Positions 21,310-31,540 of a stretch of 64,000 bases of DNA are shown here, piece by piece. This stretch comes from Arcuatula senhousia (taxonomy: Eukaryota; Mollusca; Bivalvia; Mytilida; Mytilidae), in NCBI GenBank assembly GCA_963971305.1, contig OZ020313.1, positions 25,770,602 through 25,834,601 of the forward strand, read 5' to 3'. The position numbers and the translations under genes are program-made. The notes below the pieces were generated by a model. It searched no databases and was not told the DNA's origin. It saw only the letters and a program-made list of their open reading frames with translations. The first letter of the stretch is position 1; every line of letters starts with the position of its first letter.

Positions 21310-23230
21310 GACTTATAAATCTCGTTTCATATCTGCTTCAAGTAAGTGTTCTCTCACTAATATTTCTAAAGTCTTATCACTTGCTTTGACTACTATGAAA
21401 GAATTTATTATTCGATACTGCGAAAAGGTATTTGAAAACAGTGGCATAAATCATTTTTGGAGTGTGAAAAATTCGCTCGATGTTTTAGACAAACTTCGCG
21501 CTTTTGAAGGTACTTACCATACAGTTGATAGCTACGATTTTTCTACTTTGTACACTAACCTTCCTCACTGTCTTATTAAAAAACAATTTGAATATCTGGT
21601 TAAATGGTGTTTCGATAAATCTAAAAGTGACTATATCTGCTCTAAAGTTTCTAAATTATTTAATAAATCGTTTTTTAGCAACGAGACTCATAAAGGTTAC
21701 GTCAATTGGACTGATGCAGAAATGATAACTGCTCTAAATTATCTTTTGGACAACATTTATATTCGTTTTGGGAGAACAATTTATCGCCAAGTCATTGGTA
21801 TCCCTATGGGAACTAATTGTGCCCCACTTATTGCTGACCTTTTTTTGTATTGTTATGAATCCCAATTTATGGCAAAACTTCAAAAAGACCCCAACAGACA
21901 ACATCTCATTGAAACTTTTAATTATACATACAGATATTTAGACGACATTCTTTCACTAAACAATCCGACATTTTCTAATTTTATTACGGAAATTTATCCC
22001 AAGGAATTAACTTTGAATAAATCTAACCTTACAGGTGATAGATGCCCATTTTTAGATCTAGATTTAAGTATAATCAATGGAAAATTACACACTAAAATAT
22101 ATGATAAACGGGATGACTTTTCATTTCCCATTGTGAATTTTCCTTTTCTAGAGGGAGATGTACCACTTGCTCCGTCTTACGGAGTATATATTTCACAGTT
22201 GGTAAGATATGCTCGGATCTGCAGTGGTGTGTCTGATTTTAATGATAAAAACCAGTGTATTACAAAAAAATTACTAAAACAAGGATATCGTTACCACAAA
22301 TTAGTGAAGTCGTTTACTAAGTTTTATCATAAATATCTATACCTTATTGGAAAATTTAACTGTACACGACGACTTTTGATTGTAAAGGGAATATCCCATC
22401 CAGATTTCTACGGTAATGTTGTTTATAGAGCAAATAAATTGAAAAACAATCCGTTGGGACTGCAAAATTGGCTTAAAACTTTATTAAATAAAGGTTATGA
22501 AATGGATATTTTAGTAAAATCTTTGAATTTAGTCTTCTTTGGTAAAAATATTGATAATTTGATACTTACTTTAAAATATTAATTGCCTTTTTATACTTAT
22601 GTCATTTTTGAGCATTACAGCGGTCAAGTGTGTCGGTTTTGTGTGATGATGCATCATCAAATCAAGTGTTTGACGTGTTGTGTCGGATTTAAAATCGACA
22701 TACTTGATTTTTTTACATCAGTCGATGGATGCTTCTTAGCTAGCTGTCAGTAACTTCGAGTGTTCTCAAGAGAGTATCTTTACGTCCCGTTAATTACCTG
22801 TTGTCCTTTTGTCTCAGATACTCTCTTGTTGAATTGAACTTCTATCGATTTGATTTTTACTGTGTGTTAGTTTGTGCTTTGTTATTGATTATCATTAGGG
22901 GGAAGGTTGGCGCCAAAAAACTAGTTTAACCCCGCCACATTTTAATGTGCCTGTCCTAAGCCAGGAATCTTTATCAAAGCTTATGTTTGTATTTAGTCGA
23001 ATTTTTGTTAATTGTTTTTTGTCAAGAAGAGGGTCTTTCAATGCACTTTGGGATTGGGCTTGAATCATATGTATTTTATTTTCAATCCAGGGGCCAATTG
23101 AAAAACAGCGAGCAGCGACCGCTGGTCACATTGAAGGCTGCTGGCTGTTTTCCATTGTGGATATTTAAAATATACGTTTATAATGTAGGTTGTGTCGCGT
23201 ACACTTATTCCACATCTCATTTTCTTCTAT
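21310..23230 (+). mobile_element. Young 5'-truncated Naiad element (RT plus 3' UTR)
   Basis: Homology to the 43.93-45.85 kb copy starts abruptly at TTATAAATCTCGTTTCATAT and ends at CATCTCATTTTCTTCTA. By eye I count about 17 substitutions over 1.92 kb (about 99% identity). The open frame (ATG at 21395 to 22582) carries RT motifs A (YDFSTLYTNLPH), B (GIPMGTNCAPLIADL), C (RYLDDILSL, catalytic Asp pair) and D (FLDLDLSI), and the C-terminal FYGNVVYRANKLKNN segment, with no stop. The GIY-YIG and CxC parts are missing. It lies between the divergent genes D and A. The intact frame reflects youth rather than function, since without the N-terminal half it cannot move on its own. Confidence 0.92.
21395..22582 (+). 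CDS. Penelope-like (Naiad) reverse transcriptase, N-terminally truncated
   Basis: About 395 residues covering RT fingers-palm-thumb from just before motif A to the natural C-terminus. It has YLDD at the active site and the conserved GIPMG loop. Reverse transcriptases of this clade copy element RNA at a nicked chromosomal target. The frame would have continued upstream into WIPKLHK and the EN domain, but truncation at 21310 removed these. The ATG at 21395 is an internal Met of the full protein, so translation here is doubtful. Confidence 0.8.
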   Translation: MKEFIIRYCEKVFENSGINHFWSVKNSLDVLDKLRAFEGTYHTVDSYDFSTLYTNLPHCLIKKQFEYLVKWCFDKSKSDYICSKVSKLFNKSFFSNETHKGYVNWTDAEMITALNYLLDNIYIRFGRTIYRQVIGIPMGTNCAPLIADLFLYCYESQFMAKLQKDPNRQHLIETFNYTYRYLDDILSLNNPTFSNFITEIYPKELTLNKSNLTGDRCPFLDLDLSIINGKLHTKIYDKRDDFSFPIVNFPFLEGDVPLAPSYGVYISQLVRYARICSGVSDFNDKNQCITKKLLKQGYRYHKLVKSFTKFYHKYLYLIGKFNCTRRLLIVKGISHPDFYGNVVYRANKLKNNPLGLQNWLKTLLNKGYEMDILVKSLNLVFFGKNIDNLILTLKY

Positions 23231-23781
23231 TGACATTAAACAAATAAAAATAACAAATTGGTCTTTTTGCCGCTCAACTTTATTACATAACTAATAAACA
23301 CTATATTTTCGATAAATGTGAAACCTTGAAAGTTTTTGGGGTCATTTAAACAACAATTTACTATACAATGCATTTAAATTTGTTAACATTTAAAATCCCT
23401 TTTGAATGACTTAATTTAAAACGCAGTTTGATATGCGCATTATAGCGGATCTTCAATTTTCAAAGTCAACTTTTCAAAGCCAATATTTCTCTTAAACTAT
23501 TGTTCTAAGTCGTTTTTTTTTTCATATATCTTTCCGGTAAAAAAGTTATATGTATTTGTAAGTTTAACTTTTTTAACCATCTGTAATGCAGAAAAATCAT
23601 ACATGTTTATCTTCGCCCATTTTGCGTCGGTGTGCTCCTTTCAAGGTTGATGAAAAACAACTTTTTGGTGTTCTTTCATCCGAATCTACCTATATTTAAG
23701 ATGCAATGCACTGCAATTTTCATGCGTATTTTATTTGTGGAACAAAACTTAATATCCATTTACAAGTGGAACTAGTTGAAA
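23231..23781. promoter_or_regulatory. Upstream region of gene A
   Basis: 550 bp between the Naiad 3' end and the gene A start codon. AT-rich; no convincing TATA box at an obvious distance and no repeat recognised. It must hold the gene A promoter and 5' UTR unless there is a further upstream exon. Confidence 0.35.
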
Positions 23782-26458
23782 ATGCATGACTTATTCTTAG
23801 GAACATTTTCTGTGATACTATTATTTGGTAAGAGGGGTTTACACATTTTGTTTGGTTAAAATAAAGGGGTATCAAATACTTAAGTTAAAAATTATAATAA
23901 CATGTCGTTCGATTTTCTTTAAAACTTGCTGTAGTGTCAACTTTAATATTAACGTTAAAGTAATGCCAACCAAAGTTAGGAAAGAATTTATTTTTTCCTA
24001 AATGATTTGCTAAGTGATTTGAGGAGTTATCTCCCTTAAGTGTTCTGTACACCTTAAAAAAACATTCTCTTCTACAGATTTATCGTTCCTACGTCTCTTC
24101 AAGACAGAACGACGGAATTCTGGGAAGAGAATTAAAGACGGTACGACGGAATTCTGGGTAGAGAATGCTTAAAAAAGACTATGGCGAGACATGATAAGCA
24201 AAAAGATAAAATACTAAAACCCATGCTACAATACAAATACGCAAACATTTGACATGGTATTTTTTATAACTGCTTCAGGGTTTGTGAATACCGAAACATG
24301 TTACCACTACTTACTTGGGTCATCTTATTGCTATGGATACTGTAGTGGAAACTATGGAAACAAGTACTGTAGTATTGGCGATTATGTCGACTTTTATTAT
24401 GATTACTACACTGGATCGTTGTAAGTTTTACGATATCTTACTTGATGAAAAGAAAAGAGCAGAGTTGCTTTTTATGAAAATATTGTTTAGACATTTTAGA
24501 CATTCAATTGCATTGTCATAAACCTTTGGCCTGCGAAGATGCCTGAAATATTAAATGAAGCAATAGTTACACTTTCTGTTCAATTTGTAAAACGTACCAT
24601 GTGGGGCACTGCTGGCGAATAGGCCTACAGAGTAGCATAGCTTTTCGTAAGAGGCGAGCAAGGGTATTAGGATTCTGACATCAAGTTAGTGTTCAGGCCA
24701 CAGAACGTTAAAGAATAATGTGTACCCTACCTGGCCAAATAGAGTGGCTTTCGTTCACGGGCTCTGTCAGGTCTTTATTACGGAAAGCATGACCGCTGAA
24801 ACCATTGCGCCAACGAGTGTGAAGAGTGTCACGCTTCATGCACGTAATAGATCCCTTGTTGACCGAAAAGAATTGAGCCACACATTAGCTAAATTGTTCG
24901 TCCTATCAACCTCTCCCTTTTTTATGGTCTCCAGACTTACTGTCCTTTTTTCTTCTCCCACTCCACGCCCATATGTCTCATCATCATTTCATGTTCATTT
25001 TATCACTCCTGCCTTTATACGACCATTGTAGAGTTACTAGGGCGTAAAACACCAGATCACCTACTCAATTGTTATACTCAAACTCTTATAAAAGTTTGAT
25101 CTGTTACAGTACCATAGGAGAGTTTACTGGAATAATCATTGGATGTATGATTGGATTAGCAATTATTATAGCCGTTATTGTTGGAATATTTATCCTGTGC
25201 AGTTATAAATCAGCTGGACAAACAGGCGGAGTTGTCCATCCTGCAAGCGTTTCAGTGGTACAAACAAATACCGCAAACCGTAAGTAAAATTGTAAAAGTA
25301 TCAGAGGATCTAGAATAGTACCAGTGGGACATTAAAATGCCGTAAGTACGGAAAGACCAAGGGAAAATCAAGATCTAAAAAGGACAACAAGGAAACAAAT
25401 CATAAGACCTAAAAAAACGTACAAATACAATAACACTCAGCAACGCTCACTTATGTCGAAACGAGAGTAACCTCGAGTGCTCCGGGAGAGTGAGTAGTTC
25501 CTGCTTGTAACATATACAGCACTAAACATCCTTAGAGTGTATCATTTTTTTTTGTTTAAATTATAAAACAAAATAACAATTAAAAGACTATCAAACATTT
25601 CTTTACACAAAAATGCAACTTAAATATTTTCTGTAAATATTATATTTACTTTGACAGCATACGCCTTTATGTAATGTTTAATAGAAAACCACAAACAGCT
25701 ATTTAAGGGGGTACTTGCACCAGACACCAAAATTTTCCCGTCAATAGATTTTCTCTAAAATTTGTAAAGCGATACATCAACTGATACACTTTGAAAATTC
25801 AATTCAAAAAAGGCATGCTTCTGAGTTAGTTTTCGAGATAACTGATTTCGAAGGTTGACCTTTTTACATTGAAATGTTAAAGAAAGTTCAAAATTTTAAA
25901 GGAAAATTCTGATTTTACAAAAATCTTATCAATAGAATTTTGTAATTTTTTGATATTATATTGGGCTATTATATTGCTTTAAACTGATAAGAAGAAAAGG
26001 GGGTGCTTCTGAGTTAGTATTGCAGATAAACACAAAAATTTGTCAAAAAGCGGTCAAAATTTGCAAATTTACTAATAAATTATCTCCCTTTGTCAAAATG
26101 CAGAAATATGAGATTCCGTAAGGTTTGAAAAATACTTTATAAAACAAAATTAGCAAAATCAAGACAAAAATAGTTTTAATGTTTTTAAATCAAAACATAG
26201 TTAAAAATACATCACTATAATTTTTTTTTCATAAAATTTTAAAATCTTGAACACCTTTTAGTATTAATTAAAAGGTAGGTTTAAATTTATTTTTGGCTGG
26301 TCATGTGATCACCTGCAAGTTACCCCTTAAAATATAATATATATTTTTAATTCACAGGAAGCCAACCCCGGTACCAACCTAAAAGTAGTACATGTAACGG
26401 GAGCTCATCCGGGTTCACGCATACAAATGGGAATTCACCTGGACCTAATCGCTTATAA
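23782..26458 (+). CDS. Gene A: CYYR1/Shisa-like membrane protein, 152 aa, 4 exons
   Basis: Exons: 23782-23827, 24279-24420, 25110-25279, 26358-26458; total 459 nt, 152 codons plus TAA. Every junction is GT-AG (donors GGTAAGA, GTAAGT, GTAAGT) with phases 1, 2, 1. Product in order: signal peptide (MHDLFLGTFSVILLF), a Cys/Tyr-rich ectodomain with C-x9-C-x3-C-x8-C (TCYHYL...YCYGYCSG...YC), a transmembrane helix (IIIGCMIGLAIIIAVIVGIF), a juxtamembrane Cys, the family block AGQTGGVVHP, and a Ser/Gly/Asn-rich tail without the PPxY motifs seen in B and C. Expected topology is type I, outside-in. Known relatives (CYYR1, Shisa, WBP1/VOPP1) act as membrane adaptors; nothing here shows the specific partner. 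The unusual tail may mean different sorting from B and C. The family name is inference. Confidence 0.78.
24720..25045 (+). repeat. SINE-like dispersed repeat Z, in gene A intron 2
   Basis: Contains GTGAAGAGTGTCACGCTTCA, TGCACGTAATAGATCCCTTG, TCATCATCATTTCATGTTCA and ends in GGCGTAAAACACCAGATCACC. Better copies are at 39835-40180 (plus), 36540-36720 (plus, partial) and 47494-47960 (minus). The family ends in a CTCA/CACT simple repeat, as SINE tails often do. Confidence 0.65.
25330..25535 (+). repeat. Dispersed repeat Y, copy 1
   Basis: Marked by CGAAACGAGAGTAACCTCGAG, TGCTCCGGGAGAGTGAGTAG and TTCCTGCTTG. Related copies are at 34430-34650 and 41765-41965 (GTGAACTCAGGTGCTCCGGA, GCATACCCGTCGC). 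It lies in gene A intron 3. Non-coding. Confidence 0.5.
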
Positions 26459-26603
26459 ATCCTCAATAATATACAGCAACCCCTTCAACAAAAGCACAAC
26501 AGCCGCCACAATATACAACAAGTCTTTCAACTAAGCAATAACCAGAATTCATTTCTTTATAATCAAGATGACCGAAAAACGGACAAAGAAAGACATCACC
26601 ACA
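26459..26603. other. 3' flank of gene A
   Basis: Short AT-rich 3' UTR candidate. There is no canonical AATAAA before the transposon at 26609; the nearest is AATAAT at 26465. The real 3' end may have been displaced by the insertion. Confidence 0.3.
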
Positions 26604-27544
26604 ATATTCACGCCAGACAGTCGGTTAATCGAGGAAGAAGTCTGTTGATTTACCTGTATATGCAGTTAAATGGGAAATGAGTCTGTTGATGGAGTCGATT
26701 CGAGTCTGTTGATATGGAAGTATCGAGAAAAACCTCGTAAGGTTATTAAATAACACATATTTTCACTAATATGGTAAACCAATTAGCAAAACCATTTATG
26801 TCTAACAAAATGAAAAAGAATACTTTAATTAAAAATGTTAAAAGTTTGTATTAACACCAATTTAATAAGCTATAAAATGAAAAGGCGTTTTACTCAGTAT
26901 ATATTTCATTAATATTTTAGCATTCAAAAATGTAAACAAAACCATGCAAAATCCTAATAGATATCAAAATAACGTTTTTCTTGTTGCACCAGCAGATGCA
27001 ATACATCGGATGTGTTCTATTTTATTTATATGCAAAACCATTGTGCTCAATTTTAAGTTTTTGTGCTATAAATCATGTTTTAGTTAAAACACAGTCTGTT
27101 GATGAGTCGGTTAATGAAAACTCAATCTGTTGATCGGTCTGTTGAGAGTAAATATATTAATCAATTAGTCAGCATTCGCTATATATGGTGTGGTCAAAAA
27201 CATTATAAAGGAGAATATTCATCAAAAGAATATATGAATACAACTTATTTTTAATAAATTTCGATAATTCGTAATTTTTTACATAATTTTATGTTTGTTA
27301 TCTTTTCTTAAGAAGGTCTTATGAAAGACATGATCGGCTCTTAGTGTGATTTCATTCTCTCAGATAAGTGCATTATTTGTCATAGGGTCATTTCGTACTC
27401 CTATTTTACACGCTGAATTGTAACTAGCATTGAGACTTGTACTTTGCAACATGGATGAACAACTTACTCTTCCCGGTCAGCTCTCGTTTTGACCTGAGTT
27501 CAGGTTGTCAGTTGCTGTTCAGTTTTTCGTGTGTTTTTTTTCAT

Positions 27545-28130
27545 CAATTAAATTTGTTCTATCTAACATTAAAATTATATTTTCAAATAAAAGTATAATT
27601 ATTATGTATTTAAGATATTCTTCCATTGCGTAATATATATATATATAGTTGTGAGATGGAAAGTATAACATTTGAGGGTTTTTATGCCTAAAAAAAAAAC
27701 ACATTTTCTACACGACTTCTTCGGTAAGGAATGTTCACTGGTCAGATTGTGAACTTTAAAAATATCCTCTCATAGATGCATACTGTTACACGGTAATAAT
27801 GTTTTTCCGCGAAATATTGAGTTTATTGGTTTTTTTTCCATTAAGAACTAAGTATACTCTATATGCTGTTAAGTTATTTTTAATTATTGTTCTGTATATT
27901 GTACATGCACTTTAAAGTTGTTTCTCGTAAACTACATTTGTTCTATCTAACATTAAAATTATATTTTCAAATAAAAGTATAATAATTATGTATTTAAGAT
28001 ATTCTTCCATTGCTTAAAATATATATAGTTGTGAGATGGAAAGTATAACATTTGAGGGTTTTTATGCCTGAAAAAAAACACATTTTCTACCCGACTGCTC
28101 CAGTAAGGAATGTTCACTGGCCAGATTGAA
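27545..28130 (+). repeat. Direct repeat pair inside T2
   Basis: About 195 bp at 27545-27750 recurs at 27935-28130 with few differences. Both copies run from TTTGTTCTATCTAACATT through GAGATGGAAAGTATAACATT to GGAATGTTCACTGGYCAGATTG. The repeats are about 390 bp apart. This could be a nested element with terminal direct repeats or a simple local duplication. Confidence 0.75.
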
Positions 28131-28249
28131 AATAACACGTTATTTAAATTTGTATACGCTTAAAACAAACGTGGCCATTAAAAGTAAGCCTCGCCTTTTG
28201 ACGCCTTCGAAGAACTAATTTAGGACTAGCGTCTAGCTTTAGATAAAGA

Positions 28250-29110
28250 TAGTTAAGGTCAAGGTCATGTGAGAGGTGATAAAATGACTTTAACCCACCA
28301 CAAAAACTCAGTGCAACATCTGGAGTTGTTTTACATACGAAGTAATGGGAAAAAATGACACAATTTCACAAAAGACATTCAATTATGAAAATGGGGTCAA
28401 AGTCACATTACATGGTAGTAGTTGTGTAGACTAAAATGGTCTGCCTCCAAATATTGGATAGCTAGCTATTATATTATATATATATATATATATAAAAAGC
28501 AAAGAGGCACCAATGGCGCATTCTGAAGCCAAACGTCCAAAAGAGCGAATGCAAAACCGGTCAACACAAAACAAAACACGCATTAACAAACAAGAAACAC
28601 ACAAACATCAACTGGCAATGGTGTCGTGGTCATTTGACATGGTGTCAGAGTCGTATGGTCACTGTCATGGTCACATGACATGGTGTCAGTTGCATACACC
28701 ATAACCCGGGAGTGTCAATATAGCAGATTGCAGATGCATAGCTATTAAACTTTTTCCAAACGTCTTACAAAGAGTTTTATGGTTCCAAAAAGTCTGCAGA
28801 TCCGCTGTACTACGAAAATGGGGTTAGTTTCAAATGGAATTAGTTGCGTAGACAACACCCCTAAATGTCTATAAATATTAAATGCCTAGCTACTATACTT
28901 TTCACTTAATTTAGTTTCTCAAAAGCCTGGCAAAGAGGTATTTTGGCTCGAAAAAAGTTGACAGAGTCGTTGAACCATGAAAATAGCAAACGGCATGGAG
29001 TTAGTTGCGTAGACCATAACCCCAACTGTCTGTATACTTTACCAAATATCAGATACCAAGCTATAATACTTGTCTAATTTTCCGCAAAAGCCTTACAATA
29101 AATTTACACC
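28250..29110 (+). repeat. Degenerate tandem repeats (~160 bp) inside T2
   Basis: Units share a TTACAAAGAG or GGCAAAGAGG segment, an ATGAAAATRG segment, GTTGYGTAGACYA and a following AAATATYRRATAGCTAGCT or TACCAAGCTATAATA segment, near 28390-28470, 28755-28890, 28915-29080. Includes a TA microsatellite (28476-28494). Non-coding. Confidence 0.55.
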
Positions 29111-30429
29111 GCCGCCGACGACAGAAAGAAGTTGTCTTGCCTTTAGCGACTAAAGTCGCAGGCGAAACAGAAAAATAATAGGAGTTATAAATTTTGCAGG
29201 AAAAGTTTTTTTTCTGATTTATTAATAGGTTAGCATTACACTTTATTTAAGAGTAAAAACCTGTGGAAAAGCAAGATAGGTAAAATGTTGTAAATTAGCT
29301 CGTTATGACCAATTCAACTTTATCTAAATCAATAGCGGGCTCATTGGCAAAAATATCACTATTTAAAAGGTACATCCCCCTTAACTGCCAAAATGGTGTA
29401 CAGTTTCAAAGAAGATACAACAAGAATATGACGAAGACATGACGATTAGATGTTTTGTTAGCAAGTTACTCAGTACAAATTACCTCCACAAAACGGGATA
29501 AAAAATTATTGTATGCACGTCAACATGATACATGTATACTACTCACAAACTATTTCTAAATTAGGCTCAAAAGTTACAGATCAGTTGCTTCCATAAACTT
29601 TGTGACGGACTGACATACAGACACAAAGTGAAATCGAAAATGAAACAAATCGCAGACTTTCCTGTCATTTTTAGATGATTCTACTCATTTCTTCCTTTTT
29701 AACACCCAATTGAAAATATGATTTGACTTCTTTGCCTTGTGAAGACATTACATGTATCTAAAGTTTGAAGAATCATCATTTCATCACCTTCTTAACGCTC
29801 AGCATACCATTATATTACCGTTTTATACTGGTTAATTGACGCATCAACTGACAAAATAGACATTAACCAACTCATCAACAGACTTTAACCGTCAATTTTT
29901 TAATAAAAGGACAAATAACCATATCTAAAATATGTATATGTTAAAATTTTAATAACCAATAATTTAGCCAATAACTAACTGCACATTTTGGTACCAAATC
30001 TGTGATTTTTTTCTAAGAGACTAATCGATTTTTGGTGAAAACATGTTTTTTAGTCCTTAATACTGCTGCTACTGTCTCTGCGCCTATCGTTTTGTTACAA
30101 ACTGTGATGGCTTTCTGTCTGTGGAATAATTGGAAATTATGCTGAAGTGAATATCATTTTGTCCTACACTTTTTGTTTTTTGATTGGATACTTATTTCAT
30201 GTAAAAAATTGACGTTTTCCAGAGAATTTGTGAATTAAATTTCAATTTTACTCTCAACAGACCTATTACCGACTCCATCAACAGACTCATTTCCCATTTA
30301 ACTGCATATACAGGTAAATCAACAGACTTTTTCCTCGATTAACTGACTGTATGGCGTGATATTTAGCAAATCATTCAACCGAAGTTGAAAGACAATTGCA
30401 GTTTTTTTTTTACTTGACTCAATTGGTAA

Positions 30430-30715
30430 TTTTAAAATTGAGATCTTTCAGATAGACTTGACAGAGCTTTCGTTTGTACTTGTCTTTTTTATGTTTTCTG
30501 TTCCTTGTTTAAGAAGGGGGTCTATCTATGACTTTTTCAGGAATGGATTTAAATTATTTGCATTTTATTTAGACCATGGGCCAATTGCATAACCGCGAGC
30601 AGCGCCTACTGGCATCATTGAAGGCTGCTGGCGGTTGTCCATTGTGGTTTTTCTGAACTGCCGCTTGATTGTGGGCTGTGTTGTGTACACTTATTCCACA
30701 TCTCATTATTTTCTA
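30430..30715 (+). mobile_element. Naiad 3' tail remnant
   Basis: Contains GGGCCAATTGCATAACCGCGAGCAGCG, GGCTGCTGGCGGTTGTCCATTG and the terminal TGTACACTTATTCCACATCTCATT, matching 45708-45842. Plus orientation, no RT attached. Confidence 0.8.
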
Positions 30716-30769
30716 TTAATTTATGAAAGAATTTATGTTTATTTTTTTCATAAAAGATAAGAGAAAATC

Positions 30770-31010
30770 TGTTTTTAATATTTGTTTGTGTACAAGACTG
30801 GAATCCATTCATGTACACTTAAAATATCTGTATGTGTACACCACTGGATATCCGTTCATTACTCGACACATGCACCATTTGATATCCGTTCATGTAAGCT
30901 ACTAAGTATTTATTTGTGTTCACCATTTGAATATCCGTTCATGTTCACTTAGTCCATTGGATATCTGTTCATGTACACTAATGGATATATGTTGAATGTG
31001 TACATCCAAG
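30770..31010 (+). repeat. Degenerate minisatellite
   Basis: Five or six imperfect units of roughly 40-50 bp with TGGATATCYGTTCATGTACAC-like cores upstream of gene B. The rest of 31011-31540 is AT-rich 5' flank of gene B without a recognised element. Confidence 0.6.
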
Positions 31011-31540
31011 TTTATGGAGAAAGGTAGTGTCCAAGTGAAAACAAAGGCCATCTCTAGGGTAGTTTACTCCGGTAGTATTGTGTCATGAGGCGGACGACTA
31101 TTGGCACATAGCGAATATTCCAGTCGTTGTAGCAGAGGAAGAAAATATCAATCAAAGGCCCTCGATCCCAAATCTTGATTGATCCGTTCCTTTCAGAAAC
31201 TCAATACTTCAAAAATGAATATGAGTGATTTCCAATGATGTAATATCTATTTATTTCAGGTGTGAAACTTATAAATTTAAAAACATGTGAAAGGAGGTTC
31301 AATTAATTCAAATAAGATTAAGTAACATTAAAATCAACAATCGATTTAAAAAATATCTTAAACAGGCCGAGAAGTTTTTAAAAACCCGTTATACTTATCC
31401 TAGGCTGACGTCACAAGAAAAGTATATAGACACAAGTCCAGAGAATAAAGGTTTAAAATGCCAGATACATAATAAACATTTAATAATCGATTGAATAAAC
31501 TTAATTCACAACAACCCTTCTCTTATATGGTTCTTAAGAA

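Larger units (their letters stand above)
26609..30358. mobile_element. TIR element T2 (3.75 kb), 5-bp TSD ATATT
   Basis: Inverted ends begin CACGCCAGACAGTCGGTTAA (left) and CACGCCATACAGTCAGTTAA (right) and match for about 90 bp. ATATT flanks both ends (26604-26608, 30359-30363). The motif GTCTGTTGA occurs three times in the left outer end, again in an inner cluster (27105-27150), and mirrored on the right (29838-29890 inner; 30255-30345 outer). The arrangement and the shared segment GTTWATCGAGRAA tie T2 to T1. No ORF over 63 codons inside, so non-autonomous. It carries an internal 190-bp direct repeat and a run of degenerate 160-bp repeats. The 5-bp duplication excludes Tc1/mariner and piggyBac; the superfamily is not clear to me. 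Confidence 0.8.
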
